9,503 bases of DNA from Gammaproteobacteria bacterium. GTDB taxonomy: Bacteria > Pseudomonadota > Gammaproteobacteria > Pseudomonadales > UBA7434. The notes beneath the pieces are model-generated. The model did no database searches, was not told where the DNA came from, and saw only the letters and a program-made list of their open reading frames with translations. Below, one piece after another: positions 1 to 7,270 of the stretch. The stretch is taken from contig JAJRPK010000347.1 in the NCBI GenBank assembly GCA_024280785.1, positions 1 to 9,503 of the forward strand. The letters run 5' to 3'. Positions within the stretch are counted from its first letter, which is position 1. Each line of letters opens with the position of its first letter. A program made the position numbers and the translations under genes.

Positions 1-31
1 GGTGTAAGGTAGAAAAAACCGCCAAAATCCA

Positions 32-60
32 CAGATAGGTTCAGCCGTAACGGGTATAAT
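32..60 (+). promoter_or_regulatory. Candidate sigma-70 promoter of glyQS
   Basis: A perfect -10 hexamer TATAAT lies at 55-60. Seventeen bases upstream the -35 position (32-37, CAGATA) matches the consensus at only 3 of 6 bases, so the call rests mainly on the -10 box. Transcription would start near 67 and give a leader of about 86 bases before glyQ. The leader holds a small inverted repeat GCAT-CGT-ATGC at 70-80 and a 6-base pair of arms, GTTTGC at 66-71 and GCAAAC at 102-107. No uridine tract follows, so an attenuator is not supported. Confidence 0.4.
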
Positions 61-141
61 TCCGCGTTTGCATCGTATGCATTTACTAGTCTGTTTCCTA
101 CGCAAACTCATTGTGGGATTACAGGCCCCCTACTTTACTGT

Positions 142-146
142 AAGAG
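142..146 (+). promoter_or_regulatory. Ribosome binding site deciding the glyQ start
   Basis: AAGAG stands 6 bases before TTG at 153 and 12 bases before the alternative GTG at 159. An in-frame stop TAA at 141-143 rules out any earlier start. The spacing favours TTG, but GTG would give an N-terminus (MSDS...) that looks more like relatives, so the choice remains open. Confidence 0.4.
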
Positions 147-152
147 CGACCA

Positions 153-1133
153 TTGCCCGTGTCAGATTCGCATAACAACACGTCGGGGAAAACCCTCAGC
201 TTTCAAAACCTTATTTTGACCTTACAAAATTATTGGGCAGAGCAAGGCTGTGTCATTTTACAACCATTGGATATGGAAGTTGGCGCTGGAACTTTTCATC
301 CTGCCACCTTCTTACGATCTATAGGGCCAGAAAGCTGGAATGCCGCATACGTACAACCCTGCCGGCGTCCTACCGACGGCCGCTATGGCAAAAATCCCAA
401 TCGCCTACAACATTACTATCAGTTTCAGGTAGCGTTAAAACCCTCACCGGACAACATTCAACAGCTGTACCTCGACTCTTTATACCGGCTGGGAATCGAT
501 CCAAAAGTACACGATATTCGGTTTGTAGAAGACAATTGGGAATCACCCACCTTAGGGGCATGGGGTTTAGGTTGGGAAGTTTGGTTAAATGGCATGGAAG
601 TGACGCAATTCACTTACTTTCAACAGGTCGGAGGGCTAGAGTGCTTCCCTGTAACCGGAGAAATCACCTACGGTCTCGAAAGAATCGCCATGTACCTGCA
701 AGGCGTCGACAGTATTTATGATCTAATCTGGACCGGAGGACCTAACGGAACCGTTAGCTACGGAGACGTATTTCATCAAAATGAAGTCGAGATGTCAGCC
801 TATAACTTTGAACATGCCAACATAGATTTTTTCTTTTCCTATTTCGATGAGTGCGAACTACAAAGTAAAAAGCTTATTGACGCCGGTCTGCCATTAGCTG
901 CTTATGAACAAGTAATGAAAGCATCGCACGCTTTTAACTTGCTTGATGCTCGACACGCCATCTCTGTCACTGAACGACAGCGATTTATTCTGCGAGTAAG
1001 AACTCTCTCGCGTGCTGTCGCCGAGGCTTATTACAAAAAACGTGCTGAACTTGGTTTTCCGCTTGCGCCCGAGGCGCTAAAAACTGAGGCGCTAAAAAAA
1101 TTCGAACAAGCACAACGGAAAGCTGAGCAATGA
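153..1133 (+). CDS. glyQ: Glycyl-tRNA synthetase alpha subunit
   Basis: This is the catalytic subunit of the heterotetrameric alpha2-beta2 glycyl-tRNA synthetase of most bacteria. It activates glycine with ATP and, together with GlyS, charges tRNA-Gly in the cytoplasm. The 326-residue protein shows the conserved start of the fold (QNYWAEQGCVILQP, about residues 25-38), the class II motif 2 region RPTDGRYGKNPNRLQHYYQF (72-91), the block VEDNWESPTLGAWGLGWEVW (125-144), and the motif 3 region TYGLERIAMYLQGV (172-185) with its ATP-binding arginine. Length is a little above the roughly 300-320 residues usual for the family; the excess is in the first 15 and last few residues. The start is non-ATG: TTG at 153 (better ribosome-site spacing) or GTG at 159. 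The stop overlaps the glyS start as ATGA, the usual coupling for subunits made one to one. The tail contains a near-perfect 15-base direct repeat (1071-1100) coding EALKT-EALKK. Confidence 0.97.
   Translation: MPVSDSHNNTSGKTLSFQNLILTLQNYWAEQGCVILQPLDMEVGAGTFHPATFLRSIGPESWNAAYVQPCRRPTDGRYGKNPNRLQHYYQFQVALKPSPDNIQQLYLDSLYRLGIDPKVHDIRFVEDNWESPTLGAWGLGWEVWLNGMEVTQFTYFQQVGGLECFPVTGEITYGLERIAMYLQGVDSIYDLIWTGGPNGTVSYGDVFHQNEVEMSAYNFEHANIDFFFSYFDECELQSKKLIDAGLPLAAYEQVMKASHAFNLLDARHAISVTERQRFILRVRTLSRAVAEAYYKKRAELGFPLAPEALKTEALKKFEQAQRKAEQ
1071..1100 (+). repeat. 15-base direct repeat in the glyQ tail
   Basis: GAGGCGCTAAAAA occurs at 1071-1083 and again at 1086-1098, a period of 15 bases or five codons, coding EALKT then EALKK. 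It keeps the frame and lies in the variable C-terminal helix of GlyQ. Confidence 0.8.
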
Positions 1134-3232
1134 GTACCTCAACAAAAGTAGCCGATCTTTTAGTTGAGCTCGGTACAGAAGAACTTCCACCGACAGCGTT
1201 AACATCGCTGTCAAATGCATTCACCCAAAATATTGGGTCCGGCCTTGAAGACGCCGGTTTGCAATACCTTAAAGACGGTGTAAAAAGCTTTGCCACTCCA
1301 CGTCGGCTTGCAGTAATAGTCCCTCAGGTAGAAACTCATCAAGCAGATAAATCCGTAGAAAAACTGGGGCCTGCCATATCCGCAGCCTATGACAAAGAAG
1401 GTAAACCAAGCAAAGCCGCCACTGGATTCGCTCGAAGCAACGGTGTAACTTTCGAGGAATTGGTAACAAGCCATACCGATAAAGGCGAACGCTTATGTTT
1501 TCGTAGCGTTGTCAACGGCCAAGCAACAGCAGAACTATTAGAAGACATTATTAACAAAGCCCTGAACCAACTGCCTATACCCAAAAGAATGCGCTGGGGT
1601 GCATCACGGACAGAATTCGTTAGGCCCGTTCATTGGGCCGTTGTTTTGCTCGACGAGCAAATCGTAAAGTGTAAAGTACTTGGCATCACGTCGGGAAACC
1701 AGACCTTCGGCCACAGGTTCCATGCCCCGGATGCGATAACCCTAGATTCACCCTCTGAATATGAAAGTGAATTACTTAACACTGGGCAGGTCATTGCGGA
1801 TTTTAATCAGCGCCGCAACGTCATCACAAAACAAGTAGAGCAATTGGCCATAAAACTTGGTGGCAACGCCGTTATTGAGCCCGATCTACTTGATGAGGTA
1901 ACAGCATTGGTAGAAAAGCCCGTTGCTCTTGGCGGTGATTTTGACAGTAAATTTTTGCTTGTCCCTCAAGAAGCACTTATATATTCAATGAGTGAACACC
2001 AAAAATATTTTCACTTAATTGATGATAAAGGAAGCTTACTTCCTCATTTTATTACTGTCAGTAATATTGCGAGTACCGATCCAGAAAAAATAATCCGTGG
2101 TAACGAAAGGGTAATTCAACCCCGTCTGGCAGACGCAGCATTCTTTTTTGATACGGATAAAAAAGTATCGCTAACCCTCTTACGCAATAGATTGAAAACT
2201 GTTGTATTTCAAAAACAATTGGGCACCGTTTACGAAAAATCCGAACGAATTGGCATACTCGCTGACTCTATCGCCAACCTTATAAATGCAGACCAAAAGG
2301 CAGCGAAACTCGCGGGTGAACTTTGTAAAGCTGACCTTGCTTCCGATATGGTGTTGGAGTTTGACAAAATGCAGGGAACAGCTGGCGGACATTACGCGCT
2401 TAATGATGGCCTTTCTAGCGATATCGCCGACGCCATTAAAACCCACTATTTACCAAAGTTTGCAGGAGATGAAGTTCCAACATCAAAAATCGGCTGTGCC
2501 GTAGCGTTAGCTGATCGCCTGGATACGCTCACAGGAATCTTTGGCATTGGACAAATACCTTCCGGCTCTAAAGATCCTTTTGCTCTGCGCCGTGCCTCGA
2601 TAGGTATTCTGCAAATTATACTAAAAAATCAACTTAATATTGATGTCGATCCGTTGATTCGCCAAGCTACAGAATTGCATTCAAGTATCGCTGATAAAAA
2701 TAAAACCGTAGCACAAGTTTTAGAATATCTGTTTGGCCGCTTTGCTGCACTGTATCAGGATCAAGGCTTGCCCGCCGAAGTTTTCACTGCAATAAAAGCC
2801 AAAAAGATCAGCCAACCTCTTGATTTTGATGCTCGGGTAAAAGCTGTAGCGGCCTTTATCCAAACCAGTGAAAGTGAAGGCCTCGCTAGTGCAAACAAAA
2901 GAGTACGTAATATTTTAGAAAAATCTGAACAAAAAATCACTATCGATTCTTTCGACTCTTCTTTGCTCGTTGAGCCGGCAGAACGGACTCTTGCCGATAG
3001 AATTACCGAACAGGAAAAAACGACAACCCCTTTATTCGCTAACGGCAACTATCGCGAAGGCCTATTAAAGCTGACCGAACTAAAAGATTGTATCGATACC
3101 TTTTTTAACCAAGTCATGGTAAATGTCGAAGACGAAAAATTAAAGAATAATCGACTCGCCTTACTCTTAAGATTAAGAATATTGTTTTTAGCCGTTGCCG
3201 ATATCTCTGTATTGGCTATCGGTAAAAAATAA
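1130..3232 (+). CDS. glyS: Glycyl-tRNA synthetase beta subunit
   Basis: This is the tRNA-binding partner of GlyQ; the two subunits together charge tRNA-Gly. The 700-residue protein is close to the family norm (about 685-690). Recognisable blocks are the N-terminal VELGTEELPP (12-21), RWGASRTEFVRPVHW (155-169), the VPQEALIYSM/QKYFHL segment (278-296), NERVIQPRLADAAFFF (325-340), the HD-like central helix domain with ADRLDTLTGIFGIG (461-474) and KDPFALRRA (481-489), and a C-terminal DALR-type anticodon-binding region (about 575-690) with LVEPAE and NRLALLLRLRILFLAVADIS. The ATG lies inside the glyQ stop (ATGA), with GGAA about 9 bases upstream, so translation is very likely coupled to glyQ. Only 23 bases separate its stop from the next gene. 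No frameshift or missing block is evident. Confidence 0.97.
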   Translation: MSTSTKVADLLVELGTEELPPTALTSLSNAFTQNIGSGLEDAGLQYLKDGVKSFATPRRLAVIVPQVETHQADKSVEKLGPAISAAYDKEGKPSKAATGFARSNGVTFEELVTSHTDKGERLCFRSVVNGQATAELLEDIINKALNQLPIPKRMRWGASRTEFVRPVHWAVVLLDEQIVKCKVLGITSGNQTFGHRFHAPDAITLDSPSEYESELLNTGQVIADFNQRRNVITKQVEQLAIKLGGNAVIEPDLLDEVTALVEKPVALGGDFDSKFLLVPQEALIYSMSEHQKYFHLIDDKGSLLPHFITVSNIASTDPEKIIRGNERVIQPRLADAAFFFDTDKKVSLTLLRNRLKTVVFQKQLGTVYEKSERIGILADSIANLINADQKAAKLAGELCKADLASDMVLEFDKMQGTAGGHYALNDGLSSDIADAIKTHYLPKFAGDEVPTSKIGCAVALADRLDTLTGIFGIGQIPSGSKDPFALRRASIGILQIILKNQLNIDVDPLIRQATELHSSIADKNKTVAQVLEYLFGRFAALYQDQGLPAEVFTAIKAKKISQPLDFDARVKAVAAFIQTSESEGLASANKRVRNILEKSEQKITIDSFDSSLLVEPAERTLADRITEQEKTTTPLFANGNYREGLLKLTELKDCIDTFFNQVMVNVEDEKLKNNRLALLLRLRILFLAVADISVLAIGKK

Positions 3233-3255
3233 CGAGTTGGATGAAATAAAATCTT

Positions 3256-4005
3256 TTGATATCACGCTGCAGAATAATTTGTTTTTACTTTCTTTACTAT
3301 ATTTCGGTTTTTTGGTTCGGCCTAACCGGGGTGCTAATCTGGTGGGTTCCTTATTCATACCGCAGCCGCTATCTAAGGCAATGGAACCGCTTTTTTGTTT
3401 TTACCGCCAGAACGATCCTTAATATAAACGTCGATGTGGTCGGCCGCGAAAATATGCCGAACTATGCTTGCGTGATTATGTGTAAGCATCAGTCCGAATG
3501 GGAAGCTTTTTACCTCCAAGCTTTGTTCTGGCCCTTATGCACCATTTTAAAAAATGAGCTCCTGCGAATTCCATTTTTTGGATGGGCGCTAGCGTTGATG
3601 GAACCCATCGCCATTGACCGAACATCCCCTAAAGAAGCGTTAAAACAGGTGCAAAATCAGGGACTCAAAAAATTACGACAAGGTCGATCGGTGCTTATCT
3701 TCCCGGAAGGTACTCGAATGCCGCTAGGCAAATCCGGGCGCTACGCGAGAAGCGGAGCCACTCTAGCTATAGCAGCAACGGTTCCTATACTACCTATTGC
3801 CCATAACGCGGGCATTTGCTGGCCAAACGGAAATCAAAAAAAACAGGCCGGAACCATTTCTTTTGTCATCGGCGAGCCTATCGTGGCCACTGGTCAATCG
3901 GCAAGAGAGCTAACAAAAGATGTTGAAGACTGGATAGAAACACATTCCAACGAACTACTAGGCTCCTCGTCGCAGCAAGCCACAAACCGAGCCCCCAGCA
4001 TGTAG
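3256..4005 (+). CDS. Lysophospholipid (1-acylglycerol-3-phosphate) acyltransferase, PlsC/LptA-like
   Basis: A membrane-bound acyltransferase of the PlsC superfamily, expected to move a fatty acyl group onto a lysophospholipid such as lysophosphatidic acid at the inner membrane. The 249-residue protein has a hydrophobic N-terminal segment (about residues 8-33). The catalytic block comes next as KHQSEWE (77-83), a His-x4-Glu in place of the textbook His-x4-Asp. Then follow EPIAIDR (116-122), IFPEGTR (148-154) with the phosphate-binding EGTR, and VPILPIAHNAG (176-186). It most resembles the acyltransferase that sits beside gyrB in Pseudomonas (recalled, not searched). The only available start is TTG at 3256: a TAA at 3247-3249 blocks the in-frame ATG at 3241, and no strong ribosome site precedes it, so coupling to glyS is likely. 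Exact substrate is unknown. Confidence 0.88.
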   Translation: MISRCRIICFYFLYYISVFWFGLTGVLIWWVPYSYRSRYLRQWNRFFVFTARTILNINVDVVGRENMPNYACVIMCKHQSEWEAFYLQALFWPLCTILKNELLRIPFFGWALALMEPIAIDRTSPKEALKQVQNQGLKKLRQGRSVLIFPEGTRMPLGKSGRYARSGATLAIAATVPILPIAHNAGICWPNGNQKKQAGTISFVIGEPIVATGQSARELTKDVEDWIETHSNELLGSSSQQATNRAPSM

Positions 4006-4112
4006 CAATAATCGATGCTATTCAAGGGCCCCTCACTTACCCGTATATCAACGACAGAACACAGCGCGTAAATATTACAATCTCAATCCGTGCCACAAAC
4101 ACAGAGCAAACG

Positions 4113-4559
4113 ATGCCACAATTATCAACAAGATTATTAACCGAACAAAATGAGTGCTCGCTTTGCTGGATAACTAAAGAGGGAACACCGGCGGGAACCG
4201 TTATAAGCTTTGTATTCTACGAAAATTATATTTGGTTCACTGCGCTAGCAAGCAGCCATAGAGTAAAGGCGATACAAAGAAACCCAAACGTAGTAGTGGT
4301 TATTAGTGGCAAGGGCTCGCCGGGAGGCCACAGTCGCTGCCTATCCTTACGCGGTCATTGCGAAGTCACCCACGATCCACAAGATCGAGACCGTTTTTTC
4401 CCCGCATTTGCCAGCGCGGTTTTGGCTAACAGTAGAAAAGGCGCTGCCTTAATGGCAGACTCAATGCACAGTCCCGAAAACCTTGTGTTACGTTTTAAAG
4501 CTAAAAAAGAGATTCCTTATGATTCACAAGCGATGTTCGATGCAGCTGACCGAATGTAA
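4113..4559 (+). CDS. Pyridoxamine 5'-phosphate oxidase-family (FMN-binding split barrel) protein
   Basis: A 148-residue protein with the pattern of the small FMN- or F420-binding split-barrel family. The first strands read CSLCWITKEGTPAGTVISFVF (about 15-35); the cofactor-phosphate block is YIWFTALASSHRVKAIQRNPNVVVVI (39-64), where relatives have 'T..S.K...l..nP.v'; then comes LSLRGHCEVTHD (77-88), a strand with the usual Gly. Whether it binds flavin, heme or another ligand, and whether it is an enzyme at all, cannot be read from the sequence; true PdxH is longer. The ATG has GAG about 7 bases upstream. A 107-base gap separates it from the acyltransferase, so it may have its own promoter (TACAAT at 4076-4081 lacks a good -35). 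Its stop TAA at 4557-4559 directly touches the gyrB stop. I do not recall this gene at this place in Pseudomonas. Confidence 0.75.
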   Translation: MPQLSTRLLTEQNECSLCWITKEGTPAGTVISFVFYENYIWFTALASSHRVKAIQRNPNVVVVISGKGSPGGHSRCLSLRGHCEVTHDPQDRDRFFPAFASAVLANSRKGAALMADSMHSPENLVLRFKAKKEIPYDSQAMFDAADRM

Positions 4560-6980
4560 TTAGAAATCCAGGTTTGCTACTCCTAGAGCATTTTTTTCTA
4601 TAAACGCTCTTCTTGGCTCTACCTGATCACCCATCAAGGTAGTAAATAATTGATCGGCCGCAATTGCATCTTCTATTCTAACCACAAGCATTCGTCGCAC
4701 CTCGGGGTCCATTGTCGTTTCCCATAACTGACTTGGGTTCATTTCACCCAAACCTTTATAGCGCTGAATCATATATCCACGCTTGGCCTCACTCATTAAC
4801 CACTCTAAAGCTTCAGGGAAAGAGTGTGCATCATGCTGTTTCTCTCCTCGCTGCACAAAACCTGTTTCTTCTATTAATCCGGTAATTTTCTCACCTAGCT
4901 CTACGATCGCTTTATATTCCAAAGACTTAAAGAAGTCATGGCCAAATTTATATTCACTCACAATACCGTGCGACGTAATAGCTACTTTAGGCAAATAAAC
5001 ACTACGCTCAGCATCATGCCAGTAAGAAATACTATAAGCCTGTTGCCCCGCTTTATGGTTTTCATCAAAAACTTGCTGCAGCGCTTTACACCAATCGCCC
5101 ATCGCAGCCTGATCCAGCAACATTTCTTCGGTGACACCTGAGCTATCAATAAATTGTTGCAGAACAGCTTCAGGATACAACTTGGACTGCCGACGAATAA
5201 TTGCCATAACCCCACGATACTCAGTAACCAACTGACCTAAAGCCACAGCAATAATAGGTGGCGCCTGGTCGTTGGTATACAGCTCAGCATTCTCTAAGGC
5301 TACTTGCAGAAAAAATGAGTCTAGCTCTTCATCATCTTTCAAATAACTTTGCTGCTTGCCCTTACTTATTTTATACAATGGCGGCTGGGCAATAAAAACG
5401 TGCCCTCGCTCAATTAACTCTCTCATATGTCTAAAGAAAAACGTTAGGAGTAGCGTTCGGATATGAGACCCATCGACGTCCGCGTCTGTCATTATGATAA
5501 TGGAGTGGTAACGTAGCTTGTCAGCGTTAAATTCTGTTGACCCTATGCCGCAGCCTAACGCTGTTACTAAGTTTCCGACTTCAGCTGAAGTAAGCATCTT
5601 GTCGAATCGCGCTTTTTCTACATTAAGAATTTTTCCTTTAAGCGGTAAAATAGCCTGCGTTTTACGGGCCCGACCCTGTTTGGCAGAACCCCCTGCCGAG
5701 TCCCCTTCCACTATATAAATTTCAGACAATGCCGGGTCTTTTTCTTGGCAATCCGCTAATTTTCCTGGCAGACCAGCAATATCAAGCGCTCCCTTGCGCC
5801 GCGTCATTTCGCGCGCTTTTCTGGCCGCTTCTCTAGCCCTCGCAGCATCAATCATTTTACTAACCACAATTTTTGCTTCTTGAGGATTTTCTAACAAATA
5901 CTCTGACAGGCTAGCTCCCATCATCTGCTCTACAGCTGACTTTACTTCTGACGAGACAAGCTTATCTTTTGTTTGTGACGAGAATTTTGGGTCAGGTACT
6001 TTCACCGAAACAATAGCCGTTAAACCTTCTCTTGCATCATCACCTGTAGTCGAAACCTTCGAGCCCTTACCTAAACCTTCCTTTTCAATATAACTATTGA
6101 GACCCCGCGTTAGCGCTGCTCTAAACCCAGCGAGGTGAGCGCCGCCATCGCGCTGGGGAATATTATTGGTGTAGCAATAAATATTTTCCTGAAAGCCATC
6201 GTTCCACTGCATCGCAACTTCAATCCCAATATCATCAATAGTGCCGCTGAAAAACATACGGTTATTAATGGGGGTTTTGTTTGCGTTTAAATAATCTACA
6301 AACGCCTCTAAACCTCCTTCATAACAAAAAGTATCCGTTTTCCCGGAACGTTCATCTTTAAGCAAAATATTAACGCCAGAATTAAGAAAAGACAGCTCCC
6401 GTAGCCGTTTAGCCAAAATCTCGAAATGAAACTCTATATTAGTAAATGTTTCAGGCGAAGGCCTAAACCGAACTGCCGTACCTGATTCTGTCGTTTCACC
6501 AATAGCCGCAAGAGGGGCGTCCGGCTCTCCGTGACGATACACTTGCTCATATACCTTGCCGCCTCTACGAATAGTGAGTGTTAACTCCGATGACAAGGCG
6601 TTAACAACCGAAACACCTACACCATGCAAACCACCGGAAACTTTATAGCTGTTATCATCAAACTTACCTCCGGCATGGAGCACCGTCATGATCACTTCTG
6701 CTGCCGACACACCTTCTTCATGAATTTCAGTCGGTATTCCCCTTCCATTATCTTCTGTTGTCACCGATTCATCGGGGTGGATGGTTACAGTAATTTGGGA
6801 GCAATGTCCGGCAAGGGCCTCATCGATAGAGTTGTCAACGAGCTCAAACACCATATGATGCAGACCGGTTCCATCGTCAGTATCACCAATATACATCCCC
6901 GGACGCTTTCTTACCGCATCAAGACCCTTAAGGACTTTTATGCTCGAAGAATTATATTCCTGGGTAACTTCATCACTCAT
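4560..6980 (-). CDS. gyrB: DNA gyrase subunit B
   Basis: The ATPase subunit of DNA gyrase, which with GyrA introduces negative supercoils. With ATG at 6980 the protein has 806 residues, matching gammaproteobacterial GyrB. In order: the GHKL ATPase domain with VDNSIDEA (48-55, the Mg-binding Asn at 50), DNGRGIP (77-83) and GGLHGVGVSVVN (116-127); the transducer with the QTK loop (336-338); the TOPRIM domain with EGDSAGG (425-431, catalytic Glu) and MTDADVDGS (497-505, metal-binding Asp triad); the roughly 165-residue insert typical of gram-negative GyrB; and the tail YKGLGEMNP. Residues corresponding to E. coli Asp426, Lys447 and Arg136, sites of known quinolone or coumarin resistance changes, keep the wild-type identity by my alignment. 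A TTG four codons upstream (6990-6992) lies within the ribosome-site region, so it is rejected as start. A 290-base gap from recF with its own promoter suggests independent expression. Confidence 0.98.
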   Translation of the reverse strand: MSDEVTQEYNSSSIKVLKGLDAVRKRPGMYIGDTDDGTGLHHMVFELVDNSIDEALAGHCSQITVTIHPDESVTTEDNGRGIPTEIHEEGVSAAEVIMTVLHAGGKFDDNSYKVSGGLHGVGVSVVNALSSELTLTIRRGGKVYEQVYRHGEPDAPLAAIGETTESGTAVRFRPSPETFTNIEFHFEILAKRLRELSFLNSGVNILLKDERSGKTDTFCYEGGLEAFVDYLNANKTPINNRMFFSGTIDDIGIEVAMQWNDGFQENIYCYTNNIPQRDGGAHLAGFRAALTRGLNSYIEKEGLGKGSKVSTTGDDAREGLTAIVSVKVPDPKFSSQTKDKLVSSEVKSAVEQMMGASLSEYLLENPQEAKIVVSKMIDAARAREAARKAREMTRRKGALDIAGLPGKLADCQEKDPALSEIYIVEGDSAGGSAKQGRARKTQAILPLKGKILNVEKARFDKMLTSAEVGNLVTALGCGIGSTEFNADKLRYHSIIIMTDADVDGSHIRTLLLTFFFRHMRELIERGHVFIAQPPLYKISKGKQQSYLKDDEELDSFFLQVALENAELYTNDQAPPIIAVALGQLVTEYRGVMAIIRRQSKLYPEAVLQQFIDSSGVTEEMLLDQAAMGDWCKALQQVFDENHKAGQQAYSISYWHDAERSVYLPKVAITSHGIVSEYKFGHDFFKSLEYKAIVELGEKITGLIEETGFVQRGEKQHDAHSFPEALEWLMSEAKRGYMIQRYKGLGEMNPSQLWETTMDPEVRRMLVVRIEDAIAADQLFTTLMGDQVEPRRAFIEKNALGVANLDF

Positions 6981-6986
6981 ACTTGG

Positions 6987-6990
6987 CTCC
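6987..6990 (-). promoter_or_regulatory. Ribosome binding site of gyrB
   Basis: On the minus strand GGAG stands exactly 6 bases before ATG at 6980, fixing the start there. It lies within the short inverted repeat GGCT-TTGG-AGCC (6985-6996, minus-strand reading), which could partly cover the site in the mRNA; at four base pairs this is weak. Confidence 0.7.
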
Positions 6991-7104
6991 AAAGCCTAGG
7001 GGGACACATCAAACGGGGGCACGCTATTAAACACGTGAACAAAACATCTTAAATTGCAGATGAAAACAATAAAAATCAAAAGCTTAGCGTACATTTAACG
7101 CGAT

Positions 7105-7133
7105 ATTGTGTGACGATTACGGCCCTGAGTCAA
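7105..7133 (-). promoter_or_regulatory. Candidate sigma-70 promoter of gyrB
   Basis: Read on the minus strand, the -35 TTGACT (7128-7133, 5 of 6 matches) and the -10 CACAAT (7105-7110, 4 of 6) are separated by exactly 17 bases. Transcription would begin near 7098 and give a leader of roughly 118 bases before the gyrB ATG. It lies in the 290-base recF-gyrB gap (6981-7270). The rest of that gap holds a 12-base dyad GGGGCAGGCCCC (7221-7232) with no T-tract, an AT-rich stretch (about 7040-7085), two runs of five G (6999-7003, 7015-7019) and no credible small gene. Confidence 0.5.
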
Positions 7134-7270
7134 CCGAATAAATGGGTACTATCTGCTCGACAACCCTTTCTTCGACTATAAATACCGACCTTGCTTAGTT
7201 TGTCTGCCAAGCACACTGACGGGGCAGGCCCCAGATTCAAAAACACTGAAATACGATAAATGCAAAGGGG

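Noticed and set aside
24..32. DnaA box-like AAATCCACA upstream of glyQ
   Set aside because: It matches TTATCCACA at only 7 of 9 bases, is isolated and is far from the expected oriC side of the window.
4003..4020. Inverted repeat TAGCA / TGCTA after the acyltransferase stop
   Set aside because: Five base pairs with an eight-base loop and no T-tract; too weak for a terminator.
4576..4597. T7 tract after the PPOX-like gene as a terminator
   Set aside because: The preceding possible stem (GCTACTCCTAGAGC) pairs only three bases cleanly, and the tract is explained by Lys codons of GyrB on the other strand.
6624..7052. Plus-strand open frame antisense to the gyrB 5' end
   Set aside because: It mostly mirrors the conserved GyrB ATPase domain, has no recognisable domain and runs across the gyrB promoter-leader region.
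7221..7232. GGGGCAGGCCCC dyad after recF as a terminator
   Set aside because: The dyad allows only a four-base-pair stem with a four-base loop, and no T-tract follows on the minus strand.
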